Below, piece after piece: positions 34,940-45,850 of a stretch of 64,000 nucleotides of DNA. The translations under genes and the position numbers were made by a program. Position 1 is the stretch's first letter, and each line of letters starts with the position of its first letter. The notes under the pieces are model-generated. The model saw nothing but the letters and a program-made list of their open reading frames with translations, had not been told where the DNA came from and ran no database searches. The stretch spans positions 37,132 to 101,131 of the forward strand of contig MU858189.1 in assembly GCA_033297075.1 (NCBI GenBank). The letters run 5' to 3'. Source of the stretch: Rhypophila decipiens (taxonomy: Eukaryota; Ascomycota; Sordariomycetes; Sordariales; Naviculisporaceae).

Positions 34940-37069
34940 TCACAGCCCTCCATTTTCCGGGTTCACTCGGTCAGACTCGATCAGCTGCTCCCACAATGTC
35001 CAGTCATCCGAGTTGAATTCAAACTCGGTAGCCCTGGTCTCAAAAGAAGAGTCAAGGTTGAAAGTGCCCTCTGGACTTTGATCCTGAAGAGTCGGCACTG
35101 CCACTGCCACTGCTGCTGCCTCGGTAGCGGTTGCCACTTCTTTCCCCCTCGAACGCAGCGAATGCAATGTCTTGATAAACCCCGGTACGTCCGCATCGAC
35201 AGCGTCAGCAACATCCCCGTGAGTTGCATTCCACGCCTTGATGGTGAGCCGTTGAAAGGCAACATTCAAAGCCCGCTTCGTATCAAGCAGCTCCCCATGA
35301 AATCGATAAACCTTCTCTATCTTGTCCCAAGCTGTTTGTATCTCATTTTCGGACATCAAGCCAGGTCTCATGCTGCAAAGAGTGTTAAGGATATAGACGA
35401 GGGAGTCCCACATACCCCACAAGAAAAAGTGACCGATATACCACCCGAACCGCTTGCTCAGGCCCGGGTGCTCATGCGACGCCGAGTCCGTGTCCAGTAT
35501 CTTTTGGGCCAGCTTTATCGCCTCTCGCCGTTCGTCATCCGTCGCCGACGGCGCCCTAGCCCGCGGCAGCCGGACCCGGAGCCGCATCGCCGTGATGCCT
35601 GAGCGGGCAACCCCGGCAGCCAAGAAATGCAGCGGATCGATAACGTCGCAGTAGCGAATATACTTTTCTTCCACTTCCTTCTCGGCCTCGTCTATGGCTT
35701 TGTCGGCTTCGCTGTCGTCTTTGAACTGGCGCATGGATTTGCCAATGCAAAAGCGGGACAGACAAAACATCATATCCGTTGCGCCGCCTTTCTGCTGCTC
35801 CTGCGGCGGTTCTGTCATGGCCGGCCACAGCTGGTCGTCGTTGACGTTGAGAGCCGGCTGCGTGTCCCAGGTATCCGGGGGCATCATGATCCCGATGCCC
35901 GACATTTGGCTGGCCGTGGCATCGAGGGGCATGAGCTGGTAGAACAGACGGCGTCGCATCTGGACCTGGAAAGGGGCAAGGCCGAGGGGCTCGCCATCGC
36001 GATGAAGTCCTATGCGTTGAGCAATACGGACAGCGACACCAGTCAGGATCCAAAATGTATGAGGGTCGTAATACTGTCGGCAGGCCAGGAGAAAGAGAAC
36101 AAGGGCTTGGAGAACCGTCATGTCCGTTGTCTTGAGGAAAGAGGCCTTGACGAGAGCTTGGCGTGCGGCAGACTGGTAGCGCTGCCGCAACGAGATGCTC
36201 GGCTGGCCTAGTTTTTCCATACATTCTTGTTCGGTCATGCTGAAGACGGCAAAGTGGTAGATGGCAAAGAGCAAACAATCATCTGCTTTGCTGGCGGTTT
36301 CGGGAGATTTCGATATTGTCTCAACCATTGACGCAACCGACGGTATGTGCAGGACTTTGTACAGTGGCTCGACGTTTGTCGCGTGGACCTGCCACATGAC
36401 CACGGCATCGACGTGAGTGGGGTGATGCCGAATCAGGTCTTGTTCAGCGCAGCCATATGCCATGAACGCCTCAGTCAAGGGGTCGGCAAATGCGCGGCTT
36501 GTGTTTACAAAATCTGGTTCCTGTTCCTCGTCAGAGATAGGATGGTCGTATTCTTGGTCGTTGTCACCAAGGTCCCCCCAGAGATCACTGTCAATGTAGC
36601 GCGACGTGCCCTGGCCGACTACCAAAAGCTTCCCGATTTTGGTCCTTTGTGAGTGGCCCCACGGAATGACACGTACAGGCACCACCGGGTCCTTGTTGCC
36701 ATCTGTCGCAGTGGATGTTGAAGCTGGCGATGGAGGCCGGTCCGGATCGGGCTCCAAGACGCCAAGCTGCTGCAGAATCCGTTCATAACGGACCAGTTTC
36801 TCGGCTGTATTCACGTCGCCGCTCAGCTTCCTCTTGCGCTGTCGGGGCTGTACGGGCTGGTAAAGACAGTCGAGTTTGGATTTGTGGCAGCTCGAACACG
36901 TAGGTGCGACCTTGTCACATTTGACCTTTCGAATTGCGCAGGTTCGGCAGCTCTGTGCCATCGGGACGGGGGCTGGTCCGGCAAGAAGGCTCGTCTCCAT
37001 GTTTAGTGGCGCAGGAGCAATGGCCACCGGCTTGGGTTTGAGCGGTGTGTGAATGCCCTCAGTTGCCAT
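34940..37069 (-). CDS. Zn2Cys6 fungal transcription factor
   Basis: An intronless frame of 709 residues from ATG 37069; the frame stays open further upstream but without an ATG. The Gal4-type zinc cluster is at 41-68 with C41, C44, C51, C58, C61 and C68 (C-x2-C-x6-C-x6-C-x2-C-x6-C), followed by a basic linker (QPRQRKRK) and a possible dimerisation helix (KLVRYERILQQLGVL). A fungal-specific transcription factor domain covers about 250-560, with FWILTGVAVRIAQRIGLHRDGE and RRRLFYQLMPLDA as its hallmark. The C-terminus is acidic/aromatic and may activate. It is a nuclear regulator and, by position, a candidate regulator of the adjacent monooxygenase and perhaps the lactonase-like gene; this is inference. 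Confidence 0.93.
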   Translation of the reverse strand: MATEGIHTPLKPKPVAIAPAPLNMETSLLAGPAPVPMAQSCRTCAIRKVKCDKVAPTCSSCHKSKLDCLYQPVQPRQRKRKLSGDVNTAEKLVRYERILQQLGVLEPDPDRPPSPASTSTATDGNKDPVVPVRVIPWGHSQRTKIGKLLVVGQGTSRYIDSDLWGDLGDNDQEYDHPISDEEQEPDFVNTSRAFADPLTEAFMAYGCAEQDLIRHHPTHVDAVVMWQVHATNVEPLYKVLHIPSVASMVETISKSPETASKADDCLLFAIYHFAVFSMTEQECMEKLGQPSISLRQRYQSAARQALVKASFLKTTDMTVLQALVLFLLACRQYYDPHTFWILTGVAVRIAQRIGLHRDGEPLGLAPFQVQMRRRLFYQLMPLDATASQMSGIGIMMPPDTWDTQPALNVNDDQLWPAMTEPPQEQQKGGATDMMFCLSRFCIGKSMRQFKDDSEADKAIDEAEKEVEEKYIRYCDVIDPLHFLAAGVARSGITAMRLRVRLPRARAPSATDDERREAIKLAQKILDTDSASHEHPGLSKRFGWYIGHFFLWGMWDSLVYILNTLCSMRPGLMSENEIQTAWDKIEKVYRFHGELLDTKRALNVAFQRLTIKAWNATHGDVADAVDADVPGFIKTLHSLRSRGKEVATATEAAAVAVAVPTLQDQSPEGTFNLDSSFETRATEFEFNSDDWTLWEQLIESDRVNPENGGL

Positions 37070-37661
37070 TTCGTTCCGTGAGCGCTTGCTGTTGTCAGCT
37101 TGGTGACACCCGCAAATCCAGTCACAAATGTTGACAACTTGTGACCCTGTTCGGCAAAATCCGGCAGCCAATCATGGCACTTTGGTTCACGATTCTGCAA
37201 CAGCACGGCCCAGCTATATGCGTATAGAGTACTTTATTGCCGTTTAGCTTCATACACGCTGCTTGCATAATCTTGGGAAATGGCCTTTATCTCGATGTCT
37301 TTGCCCATACCGGCCCTGCACCCTGCGGGATCCGTATCTGTCAATCTGATATAGCTGTTATTGATAAACTTGGAACTTTCTGGTCTCACATAATACATCG
37401 AGGCTTGGAAACTATCCGATCCCTGGCATGATCACTACACCTCATGTAGCTGGGGGGTGGGGGACTAACTATCCTAAATTTCAAGAGAAGATAACTTGTA
37501 AACATGATTTTGTATACTAGACAAACATCGATTACGCATCGGTTCGTTGTCCACGTATAAATGGATGTTTCCCATCCCACTTTTCATCAGTCTCAGTAAC
37601 ATCATTAAACAACAGTCGCTCCCCAGATCGTTCGCATTTGGAACCAACAAGACACCGCAAG
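37070..37661. other. intergenic between regulator and small ORF
   Basis: Divergent promoter region. TATAAA at 37556-37561 on the plus strand is followed by a CA-rich leader up to the ATG at 37662. Confidence 0.4.
37556..37561 (+). promoter_or_regulatory. TATA box upstream of small ORF
   Basis: TATAAA 101 bp before the ATG at 37662. The same spacing is seen at the DMATS and monooxygenase genes. Confidence 0.35.
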
Positions 37662-37982
37662 ATGAGGGTTAGGACCACACGTTCCAAGGGCTGTGTTAGC
37701 ATAATATTAGGGGTCGACGTTCGCAAAGGTAGCTGCTACATTGGTGCTCTTGAGCGGGTATATCCCTGGGCATTTCTCATGTCAAAAGAGGCTGGTACGA
37801 CGGCGGCCATAGCCTTTCAATGCCTGCCCAGTCGGCTGTTGTTGGAGAAGCCAGCCGCGATATTGCATGAGAGTGAAGAGGGTTTAAAGTCTCGAGTCAG
37901 TGTTGAGGTGAAAGAGCGGCAATTTCCTAGGAAGGTGCTTTATGGAGTCTCATTGGAATGGGTTGCAAGACCCCCAGCCTGA
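37662..37982 (+). CDS. possible small protein of 106 residues
   Basis: An open frame from ATG 37662 to TGA 37982, found mainly because a TATAAA box and a leader-like sequence precede it at normal distance. The protein is basic at the start, has no signal peptide and matches no family I know. It may equally be a chance frame or the first exon of something else. It is divergent from the Zn2Cys6 regulator. Confidence 0.3.
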   Translation: MRVRTTRSKGCVSIILGVDVRKGSCYIGALERVYPWAFLMSKEAGTTAAIAFQCLPSRLLLEKPAAILHESEEGLKSRVSVEVKERQFPRKVLYGVSLEWVARPPA

Positions 37983-38552
37983 AAGCCACAACATCTCCAA
38001 CCATAGTTACTCAATGTAGAGCCATCATGTGCTCCATAGCTGCCCAGACTCTCGGTACGTGATACTGTCCTACCTACTATTTACGTATTTCGGTCCCGAG
38101 GGAAGGGGCCAAGGTTTTTCTCTAAGCTAATCAAGACCGCCGTGTCACCGTTAACCCCGTTCCACGATAGCATCATGACAGGGCGCACATAACCGAGTCT
38201 GACAACAACGTAGTAGCGACCAATACACGGATTTCATGTCCACACCGAACTTGGTCTTCCTACCGTTATAGAAAATTCCTCATTATTCTACGGACAAGCT
38301 GTTCCATATTTTCCAACAGTGGTACGTAATGTGAATATCAGAAGTGTTATAGTTGATTGCTACCAGCTTGTTAAACCCTTTCTAGACATTAAACACAACT
38401 CCCGATACCTGCATCGTGGGCGGCTATTTGGATGGTTGTCAAGGACCGCTATTAAAAGAAGCAAAGATATCTAGCGAGCGGATAGAGAATTGAATGACTG
38501 ACGACATGAACGCAAGGAACCAAAAATGTGCCTGAAAAGAAAAAAGAGATCA
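37983..38552. other. intergenic, nothing recognised
   Basis: Between the small ORF and the tRNA gene. No coding or repeat signal seen. Confidence 0.4.
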
Positions 38553-38626
38553 CTCCTCCGGGAAGGCTTGAACTTCCAACCTCCTGATTAACAGTCAGAC
38601 GCGCTAACCAATTGCGCCACAGAGGA
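38553..38626 (-). tRNA. tRNA-Asn (GTT)
   Basis: A 74-nt cloverleaf on the minus strand without intron. Acceptor halves TCCTCTG and CGGAGGA pair over all seven positions (one T-G); the anticodon loop reads CTGTTAA, giving GTT; the T-loop is TTCAAGC; discriminator G. Confidence 0.95.
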
Positions 38627-39866
38627 TTGATGGTGGTTTGTTGCAGCAATCCTGCTCTAAGACACTTGCAGCACTGCCCCACTCCTTTTTTGTGGGGCAG
38701 TATAGACACTCCGAGACTGCAATGCAAGTTCATTCACACGATTACATAACAGCATGAATCTCGAGCTTGGCATCTCGGAAAGGCATTGCAAGTTCGGCAG
38801 TGGTCGGTTGATGCAATAAAAGGGAAGCTTGGCTGTTTGTCTTGATGAAGATGCGGTGAGGCAACGAGGTGAGCGCTATCCCACTCACTGACATGCATGC
38901 TCCCACTCAAATCACCAACCCAATCACAGATCAACTCAAGCATCATGCAAAGGAAACATCAAGGATGAAACAAAGCAGTAACTGAATTGCACTGTAGCCG
39001 CAAATAACAAAATCGCAAAAAGTCAAAAACAAGCATTCAGTACAGGACCCGACCCCAGCCATCCCATCAATACTCCATCATTCCAGAGACATATCACGCG
39101 TCGATTCCATCCGTCCGTCCAACCCACCAAACCGCCCAAAGGTGATAAACATCGGACACTACCTAGGCAAGTACCTACAGGAAGCTCCAGTAAATAGCAA
39201 TTCCATAGCAAGAGAGGAGGGACAAGAAGCCCGGAGATAAACTCCCCACGCCGTCCTTCCCACCATGACCCTTCCACCGCCCATCCACCCTCCCATCCAC
39301 ATAATCCAGTGTACCTTGTACTCCCCTATCCCATTGCCTACCCTGTCCCAAGAAGCGTGGTATAATTACGAAGATATAAAGTAATTGCCCGAGTGAGATC
39401 CTCCTCCAAGCACAAGTATCGAAAGTGAAAGTTTTAAAAGCCAAAGGACAAACAACGAAAAGCAAGTAAAAGCAGAACAAATAACACCAGCAAGTAGCAA
39501 TAAACGCCGTAAAAAGGGATAAAAGACAAAGACTAAACTAAGACAAAATAAAATCAAGAAAGAAAAGGAAATGCCCCAACAGATAAACACCAAAGTGTAC
39601 CCAGTATAAAAAAGTCGAACTTGAATCAGTCCTGGGAAAGGGTTAGAGGGGGACACGTATCTGTGTGTGCAAATCATCATCATGACATGACATGATTCGT
39701 CATAACCATAGGTACCGTACCAAACCAAACCATTCATCCATCCAGCCTTTGTTCCAAACGCCGGCCGACCCCACACCGCATGTTGCTAAAAGCGGCGTCA
39801 CACCCAAAGACAGCAAGAGAGACATAGCTCAGCCATCGTGGTAGCACTCTACCAAGATGCACATCA
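38627..39866. other. 1.2-kb region, probably 3' UTR of KEN-box gene
   Basis: Lies downstream of the minus-strand gene ending at 39867. Its near part (about 39360-39620) is A-rich on plus, i.e. T-rich in the transcript direction, as in a long 3' UTR. No coding signal. Confidence 0.4.
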
Positions 39867-41338
39867 TCATACCTGGACAGCAACAGCCTCACATGTCTCC
39901 TCGACGACCGCGACCGGTACCTCATTCTCCAGCCCAACTGGCTCGAGCTCCTCCCCTTCGGGCACGTCCCTCGGCGAGGCTGGATCATTCGCACTCTGGC
40001 TCTCCCACAGCACAAAGCTCTCGCCAGTCCCCTCGATGGGCTCCAAAACAGCAGCCTTGACAGAGGGATCGTCACGTCCCATCAAAGCGTCGATGCTGAC
40101 CTCGAGATCAGGAAGCTCGACCTTGGGCGAAAACTCGAACGAGTCCTCGGCGAGGGCAACACGAAGGGTGGTCTTCTCGGGTGATGGGGCATCTTCGTCG
40201 AGTAGCTGAGGAGCGTCCTCATTAGAAGCAACGACCGTCTCGGCGTCGTCGAAATCTTCTTCGTCAGACACCAAGAAGACAGTCGACTCATCACACCCCT
40301 CGGCGTAATAATCCGCCACATTCATCTCCAAAAGTGGCCCACGAGCCTTGTCCAATGCCATCTTGTCGTCGTGCTCCAAGGCGGCAGCGGCAGCATTCCT
40401 TGCACGGGCTGAAGTCTGACTGACGTCGTCTGGGGGCGGGATATTCTCCTTGTCGCGGCCCTCGGCGCGTTCCCTTGATGCGCGACGCTCGGATTCTTCG
40501 TCGCTGGAAATGTCCAGGGTGCAAGTGCTGTGCTGCAGGAGGTTGGTCATCTCCTGCTCGGGAGTGTCCTCATGGATGTCGAAGAACCAGGAGGATTTGA
40601 GGATGTCGTCTTCCTGAGCGGCGGGCTTCTTGAGGCTGGACGAGCCCGAGTAGCTCGGGATTGTGCCCTTGAGTGCTGCATCCAGCGAGAAAGGGGCCCC
40701 ACCGAGACCTCCGATGCTGAAGGAGGGAGGATCGAGGCGTTGAGTTCGTCGCTTGCCGAGAATTCCAATGCGCTTCGAGCCCCGAGTTGGGGACCGGCCA
40801 GCGGGGGCGGTGAGCGTCGATGACGTCGATTGCTGGGTGATCCGCGTGTTGAGGCTGTTTAAGCGGGCAGACTTGGGCTGGAGAATGGTCCGTGGTTTCG
40901 ATGCGCTGAGTGCAGGCGACGAGAATTTGGGCGTCACATCTTTGGTGATGGGGGTGACCGACTTGGTCAGCAGGAAGCTGGTCGAGGGCTTGAAGAAGTC
41001 CTTGTTCAGATCGTTAATGCCGTCGGCACCCTTGGATCGCTTCGAGAAGAGCGTCGGGTCAAGATTCTCAAAGTCGTCAGTGTCAACTTCAGATGCCTTG
41101 CGCTTGATGGAGGCAGCGGGCAGAGCTACGTAGAGGTCAGCATTTGAGCCTAACAATTGAGGCAACGTCTGGAATAGCTTCGATCGCAAAGAGTCATAGC
41201 ACTAGCTTCGCGCCTCTCTCCACCAACGGTTTCTCCACATGCGATCGACGTACCATTCTGTCTATTCTTGAGGCTGGTCAAACTCTGCAGTCGCGCTCCA
41301 TCCAGCGGAGCGAACGGTTGACGTGTGAATGTAGTCAT
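39867..41338 (-). CDS. conserved-looking disordered protein with KEN box
   Basis: Two exons (41338-41254, 41125-39867) over a 128-nt intron (GTACGT...CTACGTAG) give 447 residues. The N-terminus has the pattern FAPLDGARLQSLTSLKNRQN, then KRKASEVDTDDFENLDPTLFSKRSKG, which I believe is conserved in filamentous ascomycetes but whose name I do not know. The rest is low complexity, Ser/Pro-rich and acidic. A perfect KEN box (DKENIPPP, about residue 254), an APC/C recognition signal in many cell-cycle proteins, and several Ser-Pro/Thr-Pro sites suggest a CDK-phosphorylated, APC/C-degraded nuclear protein. No enzyme domain is visible. The function is unassigned; the cell-cycle link is inference from motifs. 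Confidence 0.8.
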
Positions 41339-44300
41339 TTTGAGGATTTTTCAGATATCGCGACTTTCGTGTTGTTGTGGTGGATGCAACTTCAAGTCCA
41401 ATCGAGCTTGGAACAGTTGGCAAAGCAGATGCCCAACTCCTTCCTGCGGGGGCGTGTGCTCGCCAGAGCCCTCGGGAGCCCAACGAACCTGTCCCCGAGG
41501 AGGCTGCTGTGGGACGAGAGATGATTTCGTCTAACGAGTCGCAAAACGCCGCAGTTGATGGTCTTTTCCAGTCTTTCTCCGTCTCCAAAAAGCGAATTTT
41601 TGCAATAGTAGACGAAGGGAGCAAAAAGAGGGGAGGGAAAGGAAAAGAGTGGCGACAAGCGAGCGTGGGAATGGTGGTTTCTTAGGGAGTCTGCACCACT
41701 GCGGCCTTGATAGGCGGTCGGAAGACGGCTATGGAGGGTGGTCGCTCTGATCTCGGCCCCGGATAGGCGGTGATGGGCAGAGTCGAAGCCAAAGGCGGAT
41801 CCGTCCAAAAATTAGAGAAAATTGAGATGCCAGATATCTGAGGCCGTCGTTGCAGTCTGATGAAGCGCTCGCAATGCGACAAGTTGAGCTACCGTTGGAA
41901 GGCCGGCTTTGGCAGTCGGTTTTGGAAAAGGGGGAACGTTGCTGGCAGGCGACAGGTGGTGGGAGGAGGTGCACACAGCTGGTGAGAAGGGAATGGGGGG
42001 GACCTGGAAAGGGAGGAGGGCGAGTGGTGCTGCCACGCTCAGGCCTCAGACAGACATGCAGATGGGATGGAGGGACCTTGCCTGTCGCTGGCTTCTTAGC
42101 TGTGGTCCGGTATTGGATTCGGACCTGCCTGACGTGCTTTTTCGTGGTAAAACTCGACGCGTGCAAAATTGACCAGCAGCCAGGACCTGTCAATGGCCAA
42201 TGTTCCAATGAGATTCTCTACAAAACCTGGGAGGAGGTAATTCGTGTGTGGGGTTTCTTTCTACGCAGTCCGGAGATTGAGAGCAAGCAAGGGCCAGTGA
42301 GGCATCTAGAGAAGCGCTGCTCTGTCGGGTCTGTGCTTCAGAGTCTGCAGCAAGGCGCTGCTTGTCTCGTTTCGTCTCTTCTCTTTTGTCCATTTTTCTC
42401 GATGCAGTCTGCCAGCCTCTGGTCAGTGCTTCGTCAAGCTTTCTACTGGTGCTGATTTGGCAAAGTCGTGAGGATCCTTCTCCAGTTCCCGAATGCAGAT
42501 GCAAGAAACCCGGCCAGCGAGGGATCGGGCGATTTGCAATAGCAACGTCTGGTGGATTTGTGGCACCAACGTTTCCTTCCAAGAGCGTTTGCTGGCACTC
42601 GAAACGACTGTGAGAGCCCGCTTTTGCCCCCGAGGTGAGCACGGTGCACATCGCCCAGCTAGAGCTTAACGCGTAACCAAAGTAGGAAATAATTGTTATG
42701 CGAGAGAAAAATGATGAGATCTGAATGGCCAGAACGTCGACGCATAGCAATTAATCTCGGGCCAATCATCGCGTCGTGCCTTCCAAGCCCCTCTTTGTGC
42801 CTTGGATCGTGGATGGCACACTGCATGTCAGCTCACGGCAGGCGCTCTCAGTGGACTGGACCGCCGGACACAACCGCGTTTTAGTGGGTCCCCCGCACTG
42901 AGGGGCGGTTTTAAGTGGATTTCCTCTTTCGGCTCCCGCCAGTCAAGCCAGCCGAGTTGCACCTATGATAAAAATGTCTCCTCCCTTGCGTTGGCTTTAT
43001 CATGCAATGACCATTGCTGTCCACCTCTGAGAAAAATGACGAGGCTGGGGAGTAAGGGATTGAACGGGACAAACGACACACCGAGAGAAACGTGACGACA
43101 TTTGCAGCACAAGACGGAGTGAAGCCAGTCGAGGTCAGGTTACTCCTTTTCCACTGCATCCACTGACCACTCGCTGTGGCTCACCGCCAGTCAGGTGACA
43201 TGATGCCTCTTATCAGATCACATCACGAGCAGATTTGACCATGAAACATAAGCCTCTACAGCAAGCCCATGATATTCTATATTATCTTCCTAATTTTTTC
43301 CTTAACGAGTTCCAACACGTCATTCAACCTTCTCGACGTGTAAAAAGTCTTTCCAGCGGTCGCGACTGATGCGACCACTTGGTCTTGTCAATGCCATGTT
43401 CAGCTTGATTGGGTCCCGTTGTCTCCCCGCCCAGACTGCGCCCCGCATCGCCCTCTTCCCGTACTTTCCCATCCCCGCTCACCTTTCCTTGACAGTCCTG
43501 CAGTGTTTCCAGTGTTCCAAGTTTCAACCTGAGGCCAAACCCAACCGCATTGCACGAAGCGACCCATCCTGCTGGTGTTCAAGTCGAAACAAGCCTGTCA
43601 TGTCCAGAGAATAGACGCAAGGGGCATCTGGCCGCATGAGTTAATGTCTCTTACTAAAATAAGTTGATGCCAAACTTGTTAGATTTCTCACGGGCGTGTC
43701 TCCGCTTGGCTATCTCGTTCTTGCGGTTCAATTGCTGCTGTTTCGTTAGTCGCGCTGAGAGGTGGGCGTGGTGCCGCCAGGAGGACATATCAGACTCGGC
43801 GCTGGCCAACCTACTTGACCGGCCGGTTATTCGCCATGCTATACCTTCAACCTGAATGATTATCATCACTCACTTCTGGCACTTGCACTACAGTTGGCGC
43901 ACGTCGATCTGATGAGTCTCATTCAAGCTTCTCGTGGTCTTGGTCTCAGACTGTGATACACTACCCGGATCTCCCCAGCGGCTGAGAACATGATAATGTC
44001 TTATCCATATCGGCATGATCACCTTTCACAGAATCATCATCACCATGCCCAAGTAATCTTGGGCCGATAATACAGGTCCAGTTCACGTGATCTGAAAATA
44101 GTGGTTCAAAAGTCTTGATGGGGCACTTGCAAGTTGGCCAAGCAAGATGATTCACGCAAATTAGAATTCACGGAGCAATGCAGGTGGACAATGGGAGAGT
44201 AAGGCAGATATCTAACTCAACAAATTCTAAAGACTGTAAATAACAAGCCCTTGTGCTGAGATGTTCCTCTCGCATTGCTAGATATCAGCCAGTATCCTTC

Positions 44301-44393
44301 CCTTTAGTTCGCTGTTGCTCCTCGTTGATAGACGTCATATATAACCCTTTGGAAGTAATGGTTTGCCAGATGATCACCACGACTCAGGCCCTA
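41339..44393. other. 3-kb gene-poor region
   Basis: The longest stretch without a confident gene. The part next to 41338 is the KEN-box promoter. Long plus- and minus-strand frames between 41392 and 42750 begin at non-ATG codons and have no domain character. Around 43650-43770 (minus) a short basic frame is preceded by a good branch site (GACTAACG) and a CAG acceptor, hinting at a small spliced gene that I could not complete. Confidence 0.4.
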
Positions 44394-44915
44394 TCACCAG
44401 TTGTTGTGATAAATTCCAAACTTCATCTTGGCAAGCTCTCCATTCCAAACGCCAGTGACCTTGCTGCACCACATAGTTCCACTGGCACCGACTTTGCCGC
44501 CGCCGCCATACCGGTTGATGGCCTCGGTGATGGTATCCATGATGTCGCCGTTTCCGATGAGGGCGATTTCAGGAGACTTGGCGTTGAAGGGCTCGACGCC
44601 GTAGGCGCACGTATGGTACTCGGCGATCTGGTGCTGCCCGTCTTCCATGACCCTCCAGCTGCCGCCACCGGCGATGTTGCGACACAGCTGCTGGCAGTCG
44701 CCCACGTCGGGGGAGCCGCCGGATCCTTCGTTCCAGTAGACGTAACCGTTTGCGTTGCAGTAGATGTTGTGGTCTCCGGCGGACAGAGTGTGATTGATGT
44801 GGAATGGCTTCACGTTGACAGCGTCCTTGGGGACGAGCTCGAGGTCGAAGGGCATGGCTCGGACAAGGCTGCCCAGGAGCAAGACAGCGCCAGTGAGGAT
44901 GGTGCCGAGAGTCAT
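44394..44915 (-). CDS. secreted Hce2/Ecp2-like effector candidate
   Basis: An uninterrupted frame of 173 residues from ATG 44915. Residues 1-20 form a signal peptide (ILTGAVLLLGSLVRA). The mature part has five cysteines (53, 74, 78, 103, 150) and the pattern VGDCQQLCRNIAGGGSW near 71-87, CAYGVEPF at 103-110, IGNGDIMDTI at 120-129 and GKVGASGTMWC at 140-150, which matches the Hce2 domain (homologues of Cladosporium fulvum Ecp2) or a close relative. Hce2 proteins are secreted, and some cause host necrosis or act in fungal antagonism; activity here is untested. The odd cysteine number means one stays free or pairs between chains. KP4-like proteins are the alternative but lack this spacing. Confidence 0.75.
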   Translation of the reverse strand: MTLGTILTGAVLLLGSLVRAMPFDLELVPKDAVNVKPFHINHTLSAGDHNIYCNANGYVYWNEGSGGSPDVGDCQQLCRNIAGGGSWRVMEDGQHQIAEYHTCAYGVEPFNAKSPEIALIGNGDIMDTITEAINRYGGGGKVGASGTMWCSKVTGVWNGELAKMKFGIYHNNW

Positions 44916-45850
44916 TTTGGAGAGAGGACAGATTTGTATGTGGGTGACTTTGGGTTGAGGGTGTCGAGGAGAGTATTCGATTTGCTCTTGACTGAGGGCC
45001 GGGGTGTGGAGAGACAACTGGGTCGTTGATGGATGGTCAGAAGCAAAGGGGGAAGAGGAGAGAACGGGACTTGGGTGGAAGTAGGACGTAGTTTAAATCC
45101 AGCTTGCTGTGAGGGGCTCAACCAGTCGAGAAGGGATCACGGGCACGGTGGCCGCTGGCTGTTTAGACTGTGGACGAGTTGCCTTGGGATGTAAGCCGGT
45201 CAAGATTCAAAAACCTTCTAGGGAAGGGACATTTGGGAGTGGTGGGGGTTTACGTCTGCTGCCCACAACGCGTTCGAGATGGAAGGAACGCGTGGTGTTC
45301 ACTCTCCACCTTCCCGGTGTGGGCATTCAGTGCGGCCCATTCAAAGGACACCGGATGAAATAGCTGGCTCATGTAAGGAACAAGGTTGGAATCTTGCACA
45401 CCGAGTCAATTCCGATTCTGTACGTCGTTGAACGTTCACGATGTCCAGGTGTAACAAGTCACGAAGCTTTGGATGGTCTTCTGATCAACAAGGGATATAC
45501 AAAAGCACTCTCCGTCATCTTGATATTGATCTCCATGCGGCATGGCGGACAGTCCTGAACTCCTGAGTGGTCTGCTCGACCAGACAAGTCAGCATGGTGC
45601 GTCATCCATTCTCCAGCCATGTCGCCTTTACACCACCCATCAAATATCCATCGCTGACCGACTCATTGTGGACAGGAGCGGTCACGTATAAATGGGGACT
45701 TCCCCAACTGGAAAGAGCCTCGGTCTGTTCACACAGTCCTTCCACTGTCTTCACAAGGACTGAACCTCTTTACACCATAGTTTTGCCGCCTTTACATTAT
45801 ATCCTACCTTAGATACAAAGGTGGTCAACTCCGCTAGCCGTATCTCGACA
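44916..45850. other. divergent promoter region between Hce2-like and NACHT genes
   Basis: 0.9 kb between two divergent genes. TATAAA at 45687-45692 serves the plus-strand gene; a TTTAAA near 45090 may serve the minus-strand gene. No gene seen. Confidence 0.45.
45687..45692 (+). promoter_or_regulatory. TATA box of NACHT-ankyrin gene
   Basis: TATAAA 159 bp before the ATG at 45851, followed by a CT-rich leader. Confidence 0.45.

Noticed and set aside
41850..42455. 201-codon plus-strand frame
   Set aside because: It starts at a non-ATG codon and shows no family features or promoter.
42190..42750. 186-codon minus-strand frame
   Set aside because: Starts at TTG; composition and content look non-coding.
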